From Crocodylus rhombifer (taxonomy: Eukaryota; Chordata; Crocodylia; Crocodylidae), in the NCBI GenBank assembly GCA_038503035.1, contig JAVSML010021659.1:1-64000 (forward strand): DNA of 64,000 nt, read 5' to 3'. How positions within the stretch are numbered: position 1 is the stretch's first letter; each line of letters starts with the position of its first letter. The position numbers were made by a program, and so were the translations under genes. Positions 12,220 through 25,056 of the stretch are shown piece by piece. A model generated the notes under the pieces. The model did not search any database. It saw only the letters and a list, made by a program, of their open reading frames with translations, and was not told the DNA's origin.

Positions 12220-13660
12220 GATCCAAACATGCAAGCATGTGCATTTGTGGCAGTGCAGACCTCTTTGCGGCACTAAAAACTGCATGCATTGCATGTTAAA
12301 CCATGTGTGGCACTGCTAATTTGTAGCAACAGGTCAAAATTTGCTACCCAGATTTCCTGATAGCAAAACAAAACAAAACAAAACCTGAAGGAAAAAGCGG
12401 CACAAAGCATGCCAAAGTGGTGTGCACCATAGGTGATGCATAGGGGGTGCACGTGCTCCCCCTGAGAGCGCTGGTGATCCCCTCCCTTCCGAGAGCGAGC
12501 GCTCTTGGCTTAGGTGATGGGCAGGGGGGGAGGCAGGCAGAGTGCTGGTGTCCCTTACAAGAGGTGCCAGCGGCACTTCCTGGCTTACCATCCGGCTTGG
12601 GGGGACCTGATCGGCCAGTGCTGCCTGCAGACAGTCCCTGCTTCGCCCACCCTTGCTGCTGATGCCCATGTCACTGCCTGTGGGTGGTCCCCACTTGCTG
12701 ACACCGCCAACACCACCTGCAGGCGGTTGCCATGGCTCCCCAGCCTCTGGAGGCATGCGTCACTTATGGTGTGTGCCAGGACAAATGTGGAGACGGGGGA
12801 GCAGAGAGCCCAGGATATGAAGCCCCCATGCTGAGGCACCCTGAGCCCCAGCCACTTGCTTCCTGGCTGGCTGGGGTGATGGGTAGTTCAAGATGGGGGA
12901 GCAGGCAGCCCTGGACTGGCTTCTCCCCTGTCTTTGTATGCCTCAGTGCAGGGGCTGTGCTGTGGAGCCCCCACCCTGAGGCACGCAGAGACAGGGGAGA
13001 AGCCAGCCCATGGCTGTCTGCTCCCCCATCTTCAGGCACACTGCTCCCCAGCCAGCTTCTCCATGGCCGGCTGTGGTACAGTGAGCCATGGTGCAGGGGT
13101 TCCACATGCCTCAACACAGGGGCTCTGCCTGCTCCCTCGACTCAAGGCACACTGCTCCCCAGCCAGCTGGGGAATGGCTGGCTGAGGTGCAGGGTGCCTC
13201 AGTACAGGAGCTCTGCAGACTGTAGAGGTGGGGGAGCAGGCAGCCCAGGTCTGCTCCCGCATCTCCACATGCCTCTCCCCAGATGGCTGGGGTACAGGGT
13301 GCCACAGCACAGGGGCTGCCTGGTGGCTAACCCTGCACTGAGGCAACCCTATGCCCCAGGCAGCCCCCCCCCCACAGCACATGGAGCAGCAGGACATTGT
13401 GTCCTGCTGCAGACTATACAGGTGGGGGTATGCAATGTGGCCCAAGGCCACATTGTGCTGCAGCAAACACACATTTGTGCTGCAGCAAACACACATCCTT
13501 GCTTGTGTGGACAACTTTGCTTACTTGCACCAAATGGGAATAATCTGGTCCTAGGCTGTCACTGCATACATCTTTTTGCTGTGGTTCAGACTTCATAGTG
13601 GGTGCTGACTTGAATGTCCCAAACCAGGTTTGCACCTCCTTTGGACATATCCAAATGTGA
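12220..13660. repeat. GC-rich repeat with internal duplications
   Basis: The block ctgctccccagccagct occurs at about 13040 and 13150, and gtgggggagcaggcagcc-like motifs recur (about 12894 and 13229). Related atccaaa motifs occur near both edges (about 12220 and 13649). An apparent 288-codon ORF at 12732-13598 has Gly/Ala/Trp/His-rich repeat composition and no domain. It is probably a composite element. Confidence 0.5.
12364..12383. repeat. (AAAAC)n short tandem repeat
   Basis: Four aaaac units in a row, next to GC-rich repeat DNA. Confidence 0.9.
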
Positions 13661-15309
13661 AGAAAGGTGTAAATTCAGAGATAAATATATGCTGCTCTCT
13701 TTCTAGAAAGTGTGGGAAAACAGGAAGAAAGAGTCAGTATTCATGAAGAGTGATCATGGGACTAAAAAGTTCCACACTAAATAAAGTATGCTGTTTCTCT
13801 TAACAGATTGTGATGGACATGTACACTACAGCTATGAGGAAGTTTCATTTCTCTAGCTTTGCATTGCTTTTTTTCTTGGAAAATACAAGGCCTGTAAATC
13901 AGACACAGACACTTCTGACTGAAGGCAAGAGGGGAGGAAAGAGTTCCTTAAAATGCAGACTTGGGAAAGAGTGGAAAAATGGATATATCATTGTACTGTA
14001 TATGACTCCCAATGTTAGTGAGTATTATTTATTTTCAGGAATGTTGGTAATTGACTTTTCACTGAGGTTTGTTTCTGAGAGTGAAGCAAGGAAACCCTCA
14101 GTTGGCAAGAAGTCTAGGCTTCAAGTTGTATTACTTTTAAAGGTCCTGTCATTATGCCAGCTTTCCAGACTTGTAGATTATTAATGCCAGCTGCAGAAAA
14201 ATGTAATCTAAAGGACATTAAAAAGTAGTCCCCCTTAATGGGAAAAGCAGTCATGAAATCATAAAAATAATTAATGATGCCTAATCAAAACACTGAAAGC
14301 CGAGCAGAATTGAAAGAAAGTGCAGCCTATGTGAAACATTACCTAATGTCTGAAAATGTCCAGTGTACAAGCAGAGTATTTTTGTAGAGAGGGGAAAGGA
14401 TACAAGAGATTTTTAGAAACTCTTACATTTGCAGAATGTATTAATTGGCATGATGAACAATCCTAGATATATTTGGGTACTTTTCAGTAAGAAAAGAATA
14501 CTAATCACATACTCTAATACAAAAGGAAAAGATGGGGATATTTTTAAATACAATCTTTTACTCTAACTGAACCTTGCATCTAACCTCTTTAATGTGGACT
14601 TTCTATACAAAACAGGTTTTGTGTTTGCATGACACAAACAGGAACATCCATATACACTGCTACATACCTGTGAACTGAGTTGATGCAGTTCACTGTACTA
14701 ACATACAGATTCTTACATTTTTTCTTATAGTTTACATGCCAGCCAAATGCTGAGTGATGAGTTCCATATTTGCTTTCAATAGCTGACACTGTGGAGGAAT
14801 AGAGAGTAGGATTTTTTAAAGTATTTAGAATTGGCTGATCTCTTCTACAGCTGAAGTTATTAGGCTTTTCTGCTGATTTCATTACAGATGCTATTAGGCC
14901 AACAACAAATGCTTTTGAAAACAATCTACTGGGAAACTACTGTTGGAAACTTGGCATGAAAAAGAATAAGAAATGGTTTAAATTATTTTAATGTTTCTTT
15001 CTAATCTGTATTTAGTTAATAATATAGCATTTTGCTTCTAAATGTGTTATAACAAAAGCCTGGAAGTTCACCTTTGAAGTGTAATTGTACCCTCTGTTTT
15101 TGCTAGGGAACAAAGTGTAATAATGCTTCTTTGGATTTACATTGGTGTAACAAAACTCAGATATTTTCCTCTGTATATTTCTGTACTGTACTGTTTTATT
15201 GGCAAAGCAACCTGGGGTAGTGTTTTGCTCCTTCCTGCTTGACACAGGAACCAAATCATGCATAGTCAATATAAAAGTGCCAAGGGTCTCCTGGGCCATT
15301 GGCTCTAGT

Positions 15310-15620
15310 CTTCTACAGTCACAGGCACTCAGTTATCCAAGTGTCCACAAGGTGTTCTGACATCTCTTTGCACAACACAACTGCAAAGCACCCAGCACAG
15401 GGGCTTCCCTGGGGGTGGTGAAATCTGGAGGAAGGAAGCAGCAGCAGCAGTCCCCAGAGAAGCAGCTGCAGGGACCACTGGAGTAGCTGTGGAAGGCACA
15501 GGGTGCTGTACAAGGGAGTAGCACATTTACTTCCTCACACTGGTGTTTTTTCATGGCACACTTGCATTGCTCTCATGACACACTAGTGTGTCTTGGCACA
15601 CCCTTTGGGAATCACTGGGT
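15310..15620. mobile_element. hAT-like element
   Basis: The right end, ccctttgggaatcactgg, with gacacactagtgtgtc just inside, is the classic hAT-MER type terminus. The left end near 15310 is poorly defined. ORFs on the minus strand here are chance frames in a gcagcagcag-rich stretch. Confidence 0.55.
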
Positions 15621-15837
15621 TAAGGTATGCTCAGAGGATTCTTGGAAGAGGATCATTGCCACACTCTACATAGGAAAGCAAAGCCTCACAATCCATATCA
15701 ATCTCACCTGGCTCTAAATTTGACAGTCTGCTTGATCCTGAGCATGTGAGCCAGACCCATCAGGTAGCCACCTAAGAGGTTTTTACTATTAGCATGCCCA
15801 AACACCCACTTCTGGCTAAGATCCCTTCTCAGTGCTT

Positions 15838-16412
15838 TAGAACAGGGGCAGCCAATGTCTGGCTCATGGGCCAGATCAGACTCTCAGCAGGCTCCATTTC
15901 CCAGGAGCTCCTGCCCACATCATGGCTGCTGGTTTCCATGGAGACCCCAGGAGCAGTGGGGCTGTGACAGTGCAGGGTCAAGGTTTCCATGGAGACTGGC
16001 CCCAGCAGTGATGGCAGGGCACGCAGCTGGCCGGGGAGCTACTTCAGGGCTGGGATCTTGCAGCGGTGACAGTGGTGGTACAGAGCTGGGGCAGAGCTGC
16101 AGTCCACTGCCCACATGCTCTGGAAAGAGCTGTGCAGGCAGCAAATTCTGACTCTGCCCCACTCCAGATTATGCATTCACCGCCGCAAGAGCCTGACCCC
16201 AGCAGCTTCTTGCCGGAGCAGCTCCTTGCCCAGCTGTGCGCCCTGCCAGCGCTGCTTGGGTCAGTCTCCATGGAAACCCTGGTCCTGTGCTGCCACAGCC
16301 CCACCACTCCTGGGGTCTCTGTGGAAACCAGCTGCAGTGATGCAGGCGGGAGCTGCTGGGAAATGAAATCCAGCTGCTGGCTGGATCCACCATTTTGCTT
16401 ACCCCTGCTTTA
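15838..16412. mobile_element. Fold-back DNA element
   Basis: Terminal motifs aacaggggcagccaa (left) and ttgcttacccctgcttt (right) are imperfect inverted copies. Inside, ggtttccatggagacc near 15931 and again near 15983 pairs with ggtctctgtggaaacc near 16313 and agtctccatggaaacc near 16263, giving arms of over 100 nt with many mismatches. The GC-rich centre holds no credible gene. Confidence 0.65.
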
Positions 16413-16614
16413 TAAGAAAGTAACTCCACCTCCCCATCTTCCACATGCACAAATCCAGGAATATTTTCAAAGGGAGCAACAGTTCATTCTTGGACCCTAC
16501 AGGCAACTGCTAGAAGCTTGAAGCATGTGATTTTCAGATACCATCCATGCGAATACTAGGTTTTCATTATTCCGTACCAAAATCTTAAATCTACAAACAC
16601 ACACAAACTACTAT

Positions 16615-16990
16615 ACCAAGAACACCCCTGTCCCATCATATCACCTTGTCCATAAACCTGTCAAGTTCCATCTTGAAGCAATTCAGATTCCTTTCTGCCA
16701 CCACCTTTTTGGAAGGCTGTGCCAGAACATCACTCCTGTGTTGGTTAACACACTTCTTTCTGATTTCCTGTCTAAATTTGTGTGCAGCCAGTTTATATCT
16801 ATTTGATCTTGTGTCAGTATTGTTCTTTAACTTATATATAGTTCTGCTCCTTCCATGATATTCACCCTGTGAATATATTTACAAAATATAATCATTTTCC
16901 CATTCAGATTTCAGTTAGCTAATTTAAACAAGCCAAGCTCCTTTTAATCTCCGCTTAAAAGATAGGGCCTTCATTTCCCTAACTGTCCCT
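16615..16990 (-). mobile_element. Old CR1/L3-like LINE 3' end
   Basis: On the + strand it reads as antisense CR1: aacctgtcaagttccatctt, ggaaggctgtgccagaacat, gcagccagtttatatctatt and aacaagccaagctcctttta. It is more diverged than the other CR1 copies here, so probably older. Confidence 0.7.
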
Positions 16991-17039
16991 GTAACCCTAT
17001 AACTTAATTTCCCTAACTGTCCCTGAAACCAGTGTGAGA

Positions 17040-18150
17040 TGCTGCTAGAGGCACGCTGAGAACAAAAAAATGTTCACCGCACTACATATTTGCAGGACAA
17101 GCTCAGAATTTGATACGTGGATTTCCATGTATCAAATAAAAGCACCCTGGAAAAAAGCAGTGCAGGGCACAGTTCACCACCATACTTGGAGGCAAGCTGG
17201 GACTTGGACCTCCAGAGACACTCTGGCATCTAACCAGTGTCTCTATGGTGCCCCCTACTGCCCTAGCACTCTGCGTTCACATGCTGGAGCAAGCAGGAGT
17301 GACCCGGTGCAAGGCTGTAAGTAGGGATTGCAATGGGGGGGGCAGGCTGTAGATATGTGGGGGTTGTGTGAGGGTAGGGGGGCTGGTCAGGGGACATGAG
17401 TCCCCTGCAGGGCCCCAGCTCTCTCTTGCAGCAGTGGCCGTGGGCGCTCAGGGCCTGCTGCGGCCAGAGTCCCCAGTGGTGCAGTTCTGGCTGCCTCAGA
17501 GCCGGTGCCACCTGGTGTGGGGCTGGCCCAGGTTGGCGTGGGGCCGTGTGGCTTCAGACAGCACTGGGGCCACTCGGGCTGTCACCCGGGGCCCAGCCGG
17601 ACTCACAGGAATCACGTGTCATGCTGAGCTGAGACCCGCTTCCATGGAACTGACCTGGCCCAATGGTGCGCAGTGCCCATGGAGGCAGGACCCGGCCTTG
17701 CATGACAAGTGGCCTGGGGCTGCAAAAAGGCATAGGGCCCCATGTGGCACTGCACTGAGCCAGGCTGCACCCACAACAGGCGGCACGGGTAGCACCAGCT
17801 CTGAGTTGGCTGGAGCCACGCTGCGAGGGAGCTCAGACAGCAGTGGGCCCTCAACACCTCACAGCTGCTGCTGCTGTGGGGGTGATCTGTGAGCCCTGCA
17901 GAGTGGTTGCAGCCCTGCGGGGGGGAGGCAGGGAACTGGGGCCCTCTGGGCAAGTTGGGGCCCTGCAAGGTGGAGCTGGGCCCTGCAGCAGGGGCTGGGG
18001 CCTTTCAGGGGGAGCTGTGGGCCCTGCAATCCCCCCACACCTTATCCACACACTCCATACCCCTCCTGCAAACCTCATATCCCCCCATCAGACAGCCATC
18101 GTGCCCAGACAGGATGAGACCTGCTGGCAGGAGCTGTGGCTGCAGGGGCA
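17040..18150. repeat. GC-rich repeat region with terminal hairpin
   Basis: A hairpin with 13-nt arms and one mismatch (atttgatacgtgg, 17108-17120; ccatgtatcaaat, 17125-17137) starts the region, followed by G/C-rich DNA to about 18150. Its edge motif (aaaaaaatgttcaccgcact) resembles one at about 46075-46105. The long ORF at 17368-17892 looks like a repeat artefact. Confidence 0.45.
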
Positions 18151-18176
18151 GCTGTCCCTAAATCCTAGTTAGTACG

Positions 18177-18880
18177 GGTGTGTGAAACAGGCCGTATTTG
18201 ATTCTGATTTGGCCTGAATCAAGAACAATGATTCGATTTGTTGAGTCGGATCACCGTCCTGATTTGATTCGGCCGAATCTGAAGATTCGATGCTGATTTG
18301 GAAAAAAAATCAGCAATTCAGCCATAGACACAGCTTTAAATGTTTTTTCTACATACCTCCAGGTACCAGGCATGACTCGTGAATACTGCAATGGTGGGGT
18401 GGGTGGAGCGTCCCAGAGGAATGCAGTAGGGCCCCCTACATGCGCGGGCCCCCCACATGCTCAGTGGAAGTGCTTCTGGTCCACTTCCAGGTCCATCGGG
18501 GAGTGCGCTGGGGGTCCTCCCTGCACCCCCTCCAACTTGGTAATAGGCCATGGGGGACCCCTAGGTGCCCCCCCAGACCCAGGAGGCACCAGTCGCTGAG
18601 CTGGGGGGGCACAGGGGATCCCCCTAGTATGCTCCCTGGCAGACCTGGAAGTGCTTCTGGTTCACTTGTGGGTCTGCTGCCGAGAGTGCTGGGGAGCCCT
18701 CCGCACTCCTGTGGGATGCTCCATCCGCCCCAGCATCGCAGCATTGATGAGCCATCTCGTACCTTGAGGTACGTAGAAAAAACATTTAAAGCTGTGTCTA
18801 TGTCCGAATTGTCAAATATTTCCGAATCTCCCCGAATTGATTTGGGGGTTCCAATTCGATTTGGAGAGATTAAAGGCTAA
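18177..18880. mobile_element. Fold-back (long inverted repeat) DNA element
   Basis: An AT-rich outer part (gggtgtgtgaaacaggccgt on the left, cgatttggagagattaaagg on the right) encloses long arms. The 45-nt left arm 18323-18367 (catagacacagctttaaatg...) matches the reverse complement of 18758-18802 with only a few mismatches. A second arm pair, 18385-18426 and 18699-18743, continues the symmetry. Near the centre a 21-nt sequence is directly repeated at 18466 and 18647. It is probably a non-autonomous DNA transposon. ORFs across it are GC-driven. Confidence 0.75.
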
Positions 18881-19356
18881 CTGAAGACAGAGGCTAATGT
18901 TACTCTGCTAATGATATGTGGTGGAAAGCAGAAGAGATAATAGACAAGGCTGGATGGTGATAAAAAAGGGAATGTGCACCCTCATGTATTTATTTTCCAT
19001 GCTATTTGCTATAACTGTGTGTATGTAAATGTAGGGAAATGCTTACTTGGTCTACTTGAATTTCAGTGGAATTCGGGTGCTTAACTGCTTTTAGCTCCAT
19101 GGAGAATTCTAGGTTTAGATCCTTCAAACAAAACCCTTAACACGGAGATGTTGGGTGGGGGGGCATGGAAAATGTTTATTAACTAGTTCAGTAGCCAGTT
19201 ATGCCAATTCCTTCACCTTCTGCTCTTCACTTAACACTATTAGTCCTATGACCTATGCACAGGACTAATAATAGTCCTTCTGTCAGGAAGGGACTAACAG
19301 AAAAATATCAAATAAAACACTACATATACAATAGAAATGCACGCACGGGCATGCAG

Positions 19357-19369
19357 ACACGCGCGCGCG

Positions 19370-19406
<37 letters not shown>
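19357..19406. repeat. (CG)n/(CA)n microsatellite
   Basis: A gcgcgcgcgc run passes into a (CA)n tract ending at about 19406, a mixed purine-pyrimidine alternating stretch with Z-DNA potential. Confidence 0.95.
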
Positions 19407-19408
<2 letters not shown>

Positions 19409-21138
19409 AATAGTATCCCATTCAAACAAACTATCACACAAGTGTGATTTGAGGGAATTGGCCTTTTGTACTACTTAAGAAGCTTTTCTGATCTTGGGCA
19501 TGATTAATACTGCAGAAGAGCACATTGTGTTGCTACTGCACAATACATGAATTTAACAGAAGCCATTCAATAAAGAGCCAGGCTTGTTTTCCTGTCATGG
19601 GCAGCTGTAGGCTGCCTGCTAGCATGTCCTGTCTGGATTGGAAGTTTGTATCATTTATATATTACTTTCTCTCTCCCTCTGATAGCAGTGGGCTAATAAT
19701 AGGTGTTAACAGAGGTTCATGTTCTAGCATGAAACTGAAACACACAAGGCCACACAAGACAAGTAGATTTAATACTATTAAATCTACAGCCCTTCCAGTT
19801 ACATACGTTCTCCATAAGTCGTCCTTCAAAGCTGTTGAAGAACATCAGACCTATCTTTCCTGGGATATGTCCCATTTGGTTCAGCAAGTGCCAAATAAGT
19901 ACCATGTACTGAATTTACACAGTAATGTGCAACCTACAGGCTGTAGCCTGGATCTGGCTCCTAAAGCAACAGGTTTCAGCCCGCAATGTGGGGCACCAGT
20001 GGTAAACAGATTCGCATGGTAAATCCCATTCCAGGCCCTGCTATGTGCCGCTGATCCCCTCCACAGCCCTCTCTGCTTATTCCTTCCCGTCTCCTCTGTG
20101 GAAGACACTGTTTACTGGAGGTAAACTCTCTTCCTCTCTGCCTTTCCCTCCCTCTGAAATTGTTAACCATGTCCCTCCCCACACTTTTCCTGCCCATCTC
20201 CCCTACCAGAGAGGAGTGATGGCCTGAGGTGCGCCAACTTACCAACAGCCACCCTGCTGCTCTAAATGATGGAGATCTACTGAATGTGCATGTTAACTTC
20301 TTTGCATAGTCAACAGCTGTCAGAAAGGGGGGAGGCTTTACCAGTGCACATTGAAAGCCACTTTCCTTGACAAACAGTGGAAACGCTTCATTGAAGCGTA
20401 ACCATTTCTGATGACTTTGCACCAATGAATAATCTCATGTCACATGCAACAAGCCCCCTCCTACATCTTCATATCTCGCTGTAAAACTTACTTCATTTGT
20501 CTCCATACCTTTCTGTCTACAAACTGTTGGGCTGAGTAGTGTATTTATTGTTGTGTGTGAGGGTTAGCTGGTAATGTCTTTGAGGCAGAGACTTTGCTAA
20601 ATATTTGTTAAAGAGTGGGGAACACAATGGTAAGAAATACTTGTAGGAGAAGGGTACTCTGGAAATTAAACATGACGTAAATTTTAGTACTCTGGGGACT
20701 TATCGGAAAATGTTTACTGAGCTTTCATCAAGCACATTACTAGCTGCTTCTTGATAAAGTTTTCTTAAAGGCAGATATGATTGTGCAACAAAAACTATAC
20801 TTTCCTCACTTTTTGTGATACCAGGGATATCAGGTACATCCCTTGCAGCTTCTGCAATCAGTATGGTTGTTCAAGAGGGGAAAAAAATGAAAGATTTGGA
20901 ACAAGGAGACATGCAAGTTAAACAAATCATTCAAAGTCTATAGTGCTTCCAAACTCAATGAGATTTTGGATTATCTGGTGTGTGTGTTGGCCATGCAAAC
21001 TAAGATGTCTAGAGACAGCTTGCCCTTGTGCTAGTGTCTCAGTCAGATGTTTTCTATGGTTTTTTTATTGAGTTTGCAATTCACTTGTTTGAACCAGTAT
21101 TTCCTGGTTATCATGCAGGCAAAAAATCCATCCAGGGA

Positions 21139-21161
21139 AACACACACACACACACACACGT

Positions 21162-21188
<27 letters not shown>
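21139..21188. repeat. (CA)n microsatellite
   Basis: A CA dinucleotide run of about 50 bp, interrupted once by gtac and ending in acacgt. Confidence 0.95.
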
Positions 21189-21192
<4 letters not shown>

Positions 21193-22299
21193 AAAAGAGA
21201 AGAGTTTCACTTAGCACTGCTATGTCTATGTTATACAGCAATTAAAGATTCAGGGGCAGATTTTTAGCCTCTGATCCAGTAACATTGTGCTGGAAAGGAC
21301 TAAATATGAAGGGGTGAATGGAGATTCCTTTATTACCAGGAAATCCCCAACCAGTACACCGATCCTTACTACCACTTTTTTGTCACTCTCATGTACCCCA
21401 TCCAACATTGGGGTGGAATCACACAAGTACCATACTTTCTTTTCCTGCTTAATAGATTTTGCATTTTTAAATTTCCTCTGTTTAAAAAGCCAGGCTGCAC
21501 AAATACACTTGAGCTCTTCAATGGACATGTGGGTACCCATTCATACTCATAGTAATGTCATGTAGCCTCTGTGTACCTTACGTAAAAATATATGCAAGGT
21601 ATATGTAAAACATACATACATGCAATGAAATGTACTACACTTGTATAACAGTATTAACTGCAATAAAGCCTCCCTAAATGGCATTTTACTAATCAGCCCA
21701 TCTATAATTCAGAGACAGAGACAAACACATAGGCAGGTTTCCTGCTTCTTAGGAAAAGATAGTAAGGAGGTCTTGTATTACTAATACTTAATCTTACACC
21801 ATATACTGTGGAACATTTACTAATACACTGGTGAGGAATTAAACTAAGTTACATCCATCACAAAACGAACCAAGTGGATATCAATGTATAATTCTTCCTT
21901 TTTTATTGTATTTGATCATTTGCTAATTTGCAACATTCAGCCATTCCAAATGGGCCTTTCAGTCATTGGTGAATGTGTACAGGCCACTAAGTTATGTGCG
22001 TCAGACTTTCAAACTGTAATAAGATTTGAGTCCCATGTTTGGATGCTCAGGCTGACACTTTTAAATGCAGCGAGATAACGGACCTGCTTTGCATAAGACT
22101 TGACATCGCAGCTGAACAACATGATGTAAAAGTTAGGTGTGGTAAGCATTATTATGATGCATGGAAATGCTGTTTCCACCTTCCAACTTTATTTTTGGAC
22201 ATTCTGTCTGAAAACTTATATTTAAAAACAGGCTTCGAACAGGAGTTCTCACAGGAGCAGCAACTAAGAAACAACTCTAGTTTCTTATGAACATATAGC

Positions 22300-22605
22300 T
22301 AACGGGCAATTATAGAGAGGATGGAGATGAACCTTTCTCTTGGCTGTAGTGGACAGGACTAGAAACAATGGCCTCAAGCTGTAGCAAAATGAATTTAGTG
22401 CCGAGAATAGAAGAAACTTTCTAGCTATGAGGACGGTCAAGCACTGGAACAGGCTACCTAGAGAAATTGTGGAATCTCCATCCCTGGAACTTTTCACAGA
22501 CACTTGGCTGGGATTGGTTATTCAGGGTTGATCCTGACTTGAGGCAGCTGCACTAGATGACGTTGTGAGGTCCTTTCCAGTCTTACTTTCCTATGATCCT
22601 ATGTC
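22300..22605 (+). mobile_element. CR1 LINE 3' end
   Basis: Diagnostic blocks are caatggcctcaagctgtagc, gcactggaacaggctaccta and gtgaggtcctttccagtc, ending in ctatgatcctatg, close to the short CR1 3' terminal repeats. It lies in the 16-kb PRSS12 intron. Confidence 0.85.
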
Positions 22606-24571
22606 TACATGGCAGACTTATCCTACCAGGTGGCACTGTCTTCCAGTGCAGTGCGCTTCTCTGGAGGCTGCTTCCAGAACCAGAAGCTGCATACCTGCAT
22701 GGCACGGCAGAGGGCTAATTACCACGAGCATGAGTAAAATAAGTGGGACCTTCACTTAACAGTGGGGCAGGCTCATTTGCAAAGAGCCACTTGAACCTGA
22801 CCATCGTTTTGTGGGCAGCCTGGGCAAAGCAGTGCAGTGTGTTTGAGGGCACCACTGCATGGCACAAGAAGCTTACCACAGAGACCTGCCTAAGGTTTTA
22901 AGGGTCATTAACATAAAGTTCTCTAGATACTCAGCTACTGGGATGGTTTGCACATTGGACACTTGAGGGTGTAGATATGGCTTCAGAGGGCCACGGTAGG
23001 GTGCAAAACAAGCATTTGTCGAGACCTGGGTCAGGTTTAAGTGTCTTAGCTTAAGCCACCTATGCCTGAGCTGGAAGTGTCACATGCATGTGTTTACCCT
23101 TGTCAGGAGAGGCATGGCTAGCCAGAGGTAAGTCAGTCATGGAAGGGGGGGTAGGGGGTAGGGAGGAGCTGGCAGGGTCAGTGTCAGGGGAGCAGGTCTA
23201 GAGGGGCTGGCAGGTCTGAAATGAGGCTTGGTGGATTGTGGGGAAAGGGGTGTTGTTTAATTTGGCAGGGGTAGTCAGAGAGGGGGGAAATAGTCAGTGG
23301 GGTAAGAACACCACAGCCCTGTGGCTATGGCAAGTGGCTGGGCTTTACCAGCTCCAGGACTGTGTTGTGAATGGTAGGGTTAACCCTTGCTAGATCTAGT
23401 TAACCTGTTATGAATCTATAGTTAGTTCACCTCTAAGTTGCTTCACTTTTTCAGGGTGACCTAAGCCAGATGAATTCTTGAACACTGAACCGTTTAGATC
23501 TTCCTAACCTTGGTTAGGGTGATCTGGATCTAAGACTTGTGCATACCTTTAATCTCTAGTGTAACAGCACTGATGTAGTGAAATGCCAGATTTGATGCAT
23601 TCCATCTACAAGTTGTGATGGCATCTGTCACTATATAGGGTCTAGTTATTTTGTCTGAAACTTAGCCATGTGTCTGTAGACACCATCTCCTTTGAGCCAG
23701 TATAACTCCTTACCAGTTACTGATATAGGGCCATAGTATGGGTTTCTTCAGGTGTTTTATTAGTGTTTAGGAGATGTAGATCAGACTCTTGCTTTGGATA
23801 TTTTGACTTGTATGCACCCAGTGCAGAATTGGTTGAATGCAAAGGTGTTAAAACCCCAACACATTTAGCCAAGTTTTATCCTCTATACTCCACAGCTGCA
23901 ACAGAAGATCAGGGTCATCCTCCCTATCTGATATGTTTATTAATTGGTGCAGTTAGGGAGTGTGTGAGAGTGCTATGTTATTATCCTGGCTTGCAACAGA
24001 AACAAGCTCAGTGTTAATGAGACATGCTGAAACTTTGTAGAGATGGATGAACATGCCACAAATCTGATTTATATGTGCTCCAGGGAAAGCAGAGTTTGAC
24101 TGGTAAATACATTGAAGTAATTTCTGTCTTACATTATGCCACAGTGATTAATTCTAACATCTTCAGTTGACAGATTTAGCAATTTGTTGTAGGGCCTAAC
24201 TTAATGGCTATAACATTCTTTAGTTAAAGTGACTAAAAAAAGCCCAAACCTGAACTTTACTTTTTTTTCTGCAAAAGTGTTATCACAATAATGAAATTAC
24301 TTTCTTGATCTATTTATTTTAACATTGTACTGCTAAAACCAGATTATGTGGGGCTGTAGATTATGGATTGTACAGTCCCCAATTGTAGTCTTCATTTTCT
24401 GGGGTATGCTGCCATGATTTATAAGCCTTTGTTCTTAAGTAAATTCTAGGTGTTCCATGTTTAAACTTGTTTAGCTTTTTGAGGGAATCATGAGAAAATA
24501 AATTATGTTCAGAATACAAGAACAGCAATTTTATGAAAAAATTAACAGATTATGTTAAAGTATCTTACATA

Positions 24572-25056
24572 CAGGCAGCCCTTGGACTTGCAACACAATC
24601 AGTTCCTAAAAACCGCATCTTAACTTGGAAGTGGTTTGCCCATAGGAAAAAACGTTGTAAATAGAGGATTGGTTCCTGAATCAAGGCCTGATACCCTATT
24701 TTCACCAAAAATAACCCACAGTTTTGTTCTCAATCAATTATAGATGAGTAATATAGCGACATTAATGTATTTATATTGTAAATACCAATCATATTGAATT
24801 GGAAGGACTTCTTTGAGGTGACTTTGCTGGACATTTTGAAGGGCTCTTGGTTGGATGTTTTGAAGGGTTCCTGGCTAGAGTCTTCTCAGGAGTCCTGGCT
24901 GCAGGTTTTTCTGGAGTCTTGTCTGGCATGGCGTGGTGTCGGATCAAGCATTGTAAAGTTGAAAATGACATCAGAAATTGAAACAAGGTGTCAATGTATA
25001 AATGTTGTAAATGTGTAACATTGTAAGTCAAAACGTTCTAAGTCAAGGACTGCTTG
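24572..25056. mobile_element. Mariner/pogo-like MITE carrying a 24-bp tandem repeat
   Basis: The left end caggcagcccttggactt and right end aagtcaaggactgcttg are inverted copies. Internal segments about keeping on mismatched cttgcaacacaatcag / cattgtaagtcaaaacg extend the symmetry. At about 24798-24917 five 24-bp units are arranged head to tail. Confidence 0.6.
24798..24917 (-). repeat. 24-bp minisatellite, five units
   Basis: On the minus strand the units translate as TPEKPAAR, TPEKTLAR, NPSKHPTK, SPSKCPAK and SPQRSPSN, exactly eight codons each. The host is a non-coding MITE, so the reading frame is probably incidental to a repeat length divisible by three. Confidence 0.75.

Noticed and set aside
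12732..13598. 288-codon + strand ORF
   Set aside because: It lies in a GC-rich repeat with internal duplications. Composition follows the repeat, there is no domain, and overlapping long ORFs occur on the other strand.
17368..17892. 174-codon + strand ORF
   Set aside because: GC-rich repeat DNA with open frames on both strands and no recognisable domain.
24789..25031. 80-codon Pro/Lys-rich ORF, tempting as a small basic protein
   Set aside because: It is produced by a 24-bp minisatellite inside a MITE; there is no promoter context.
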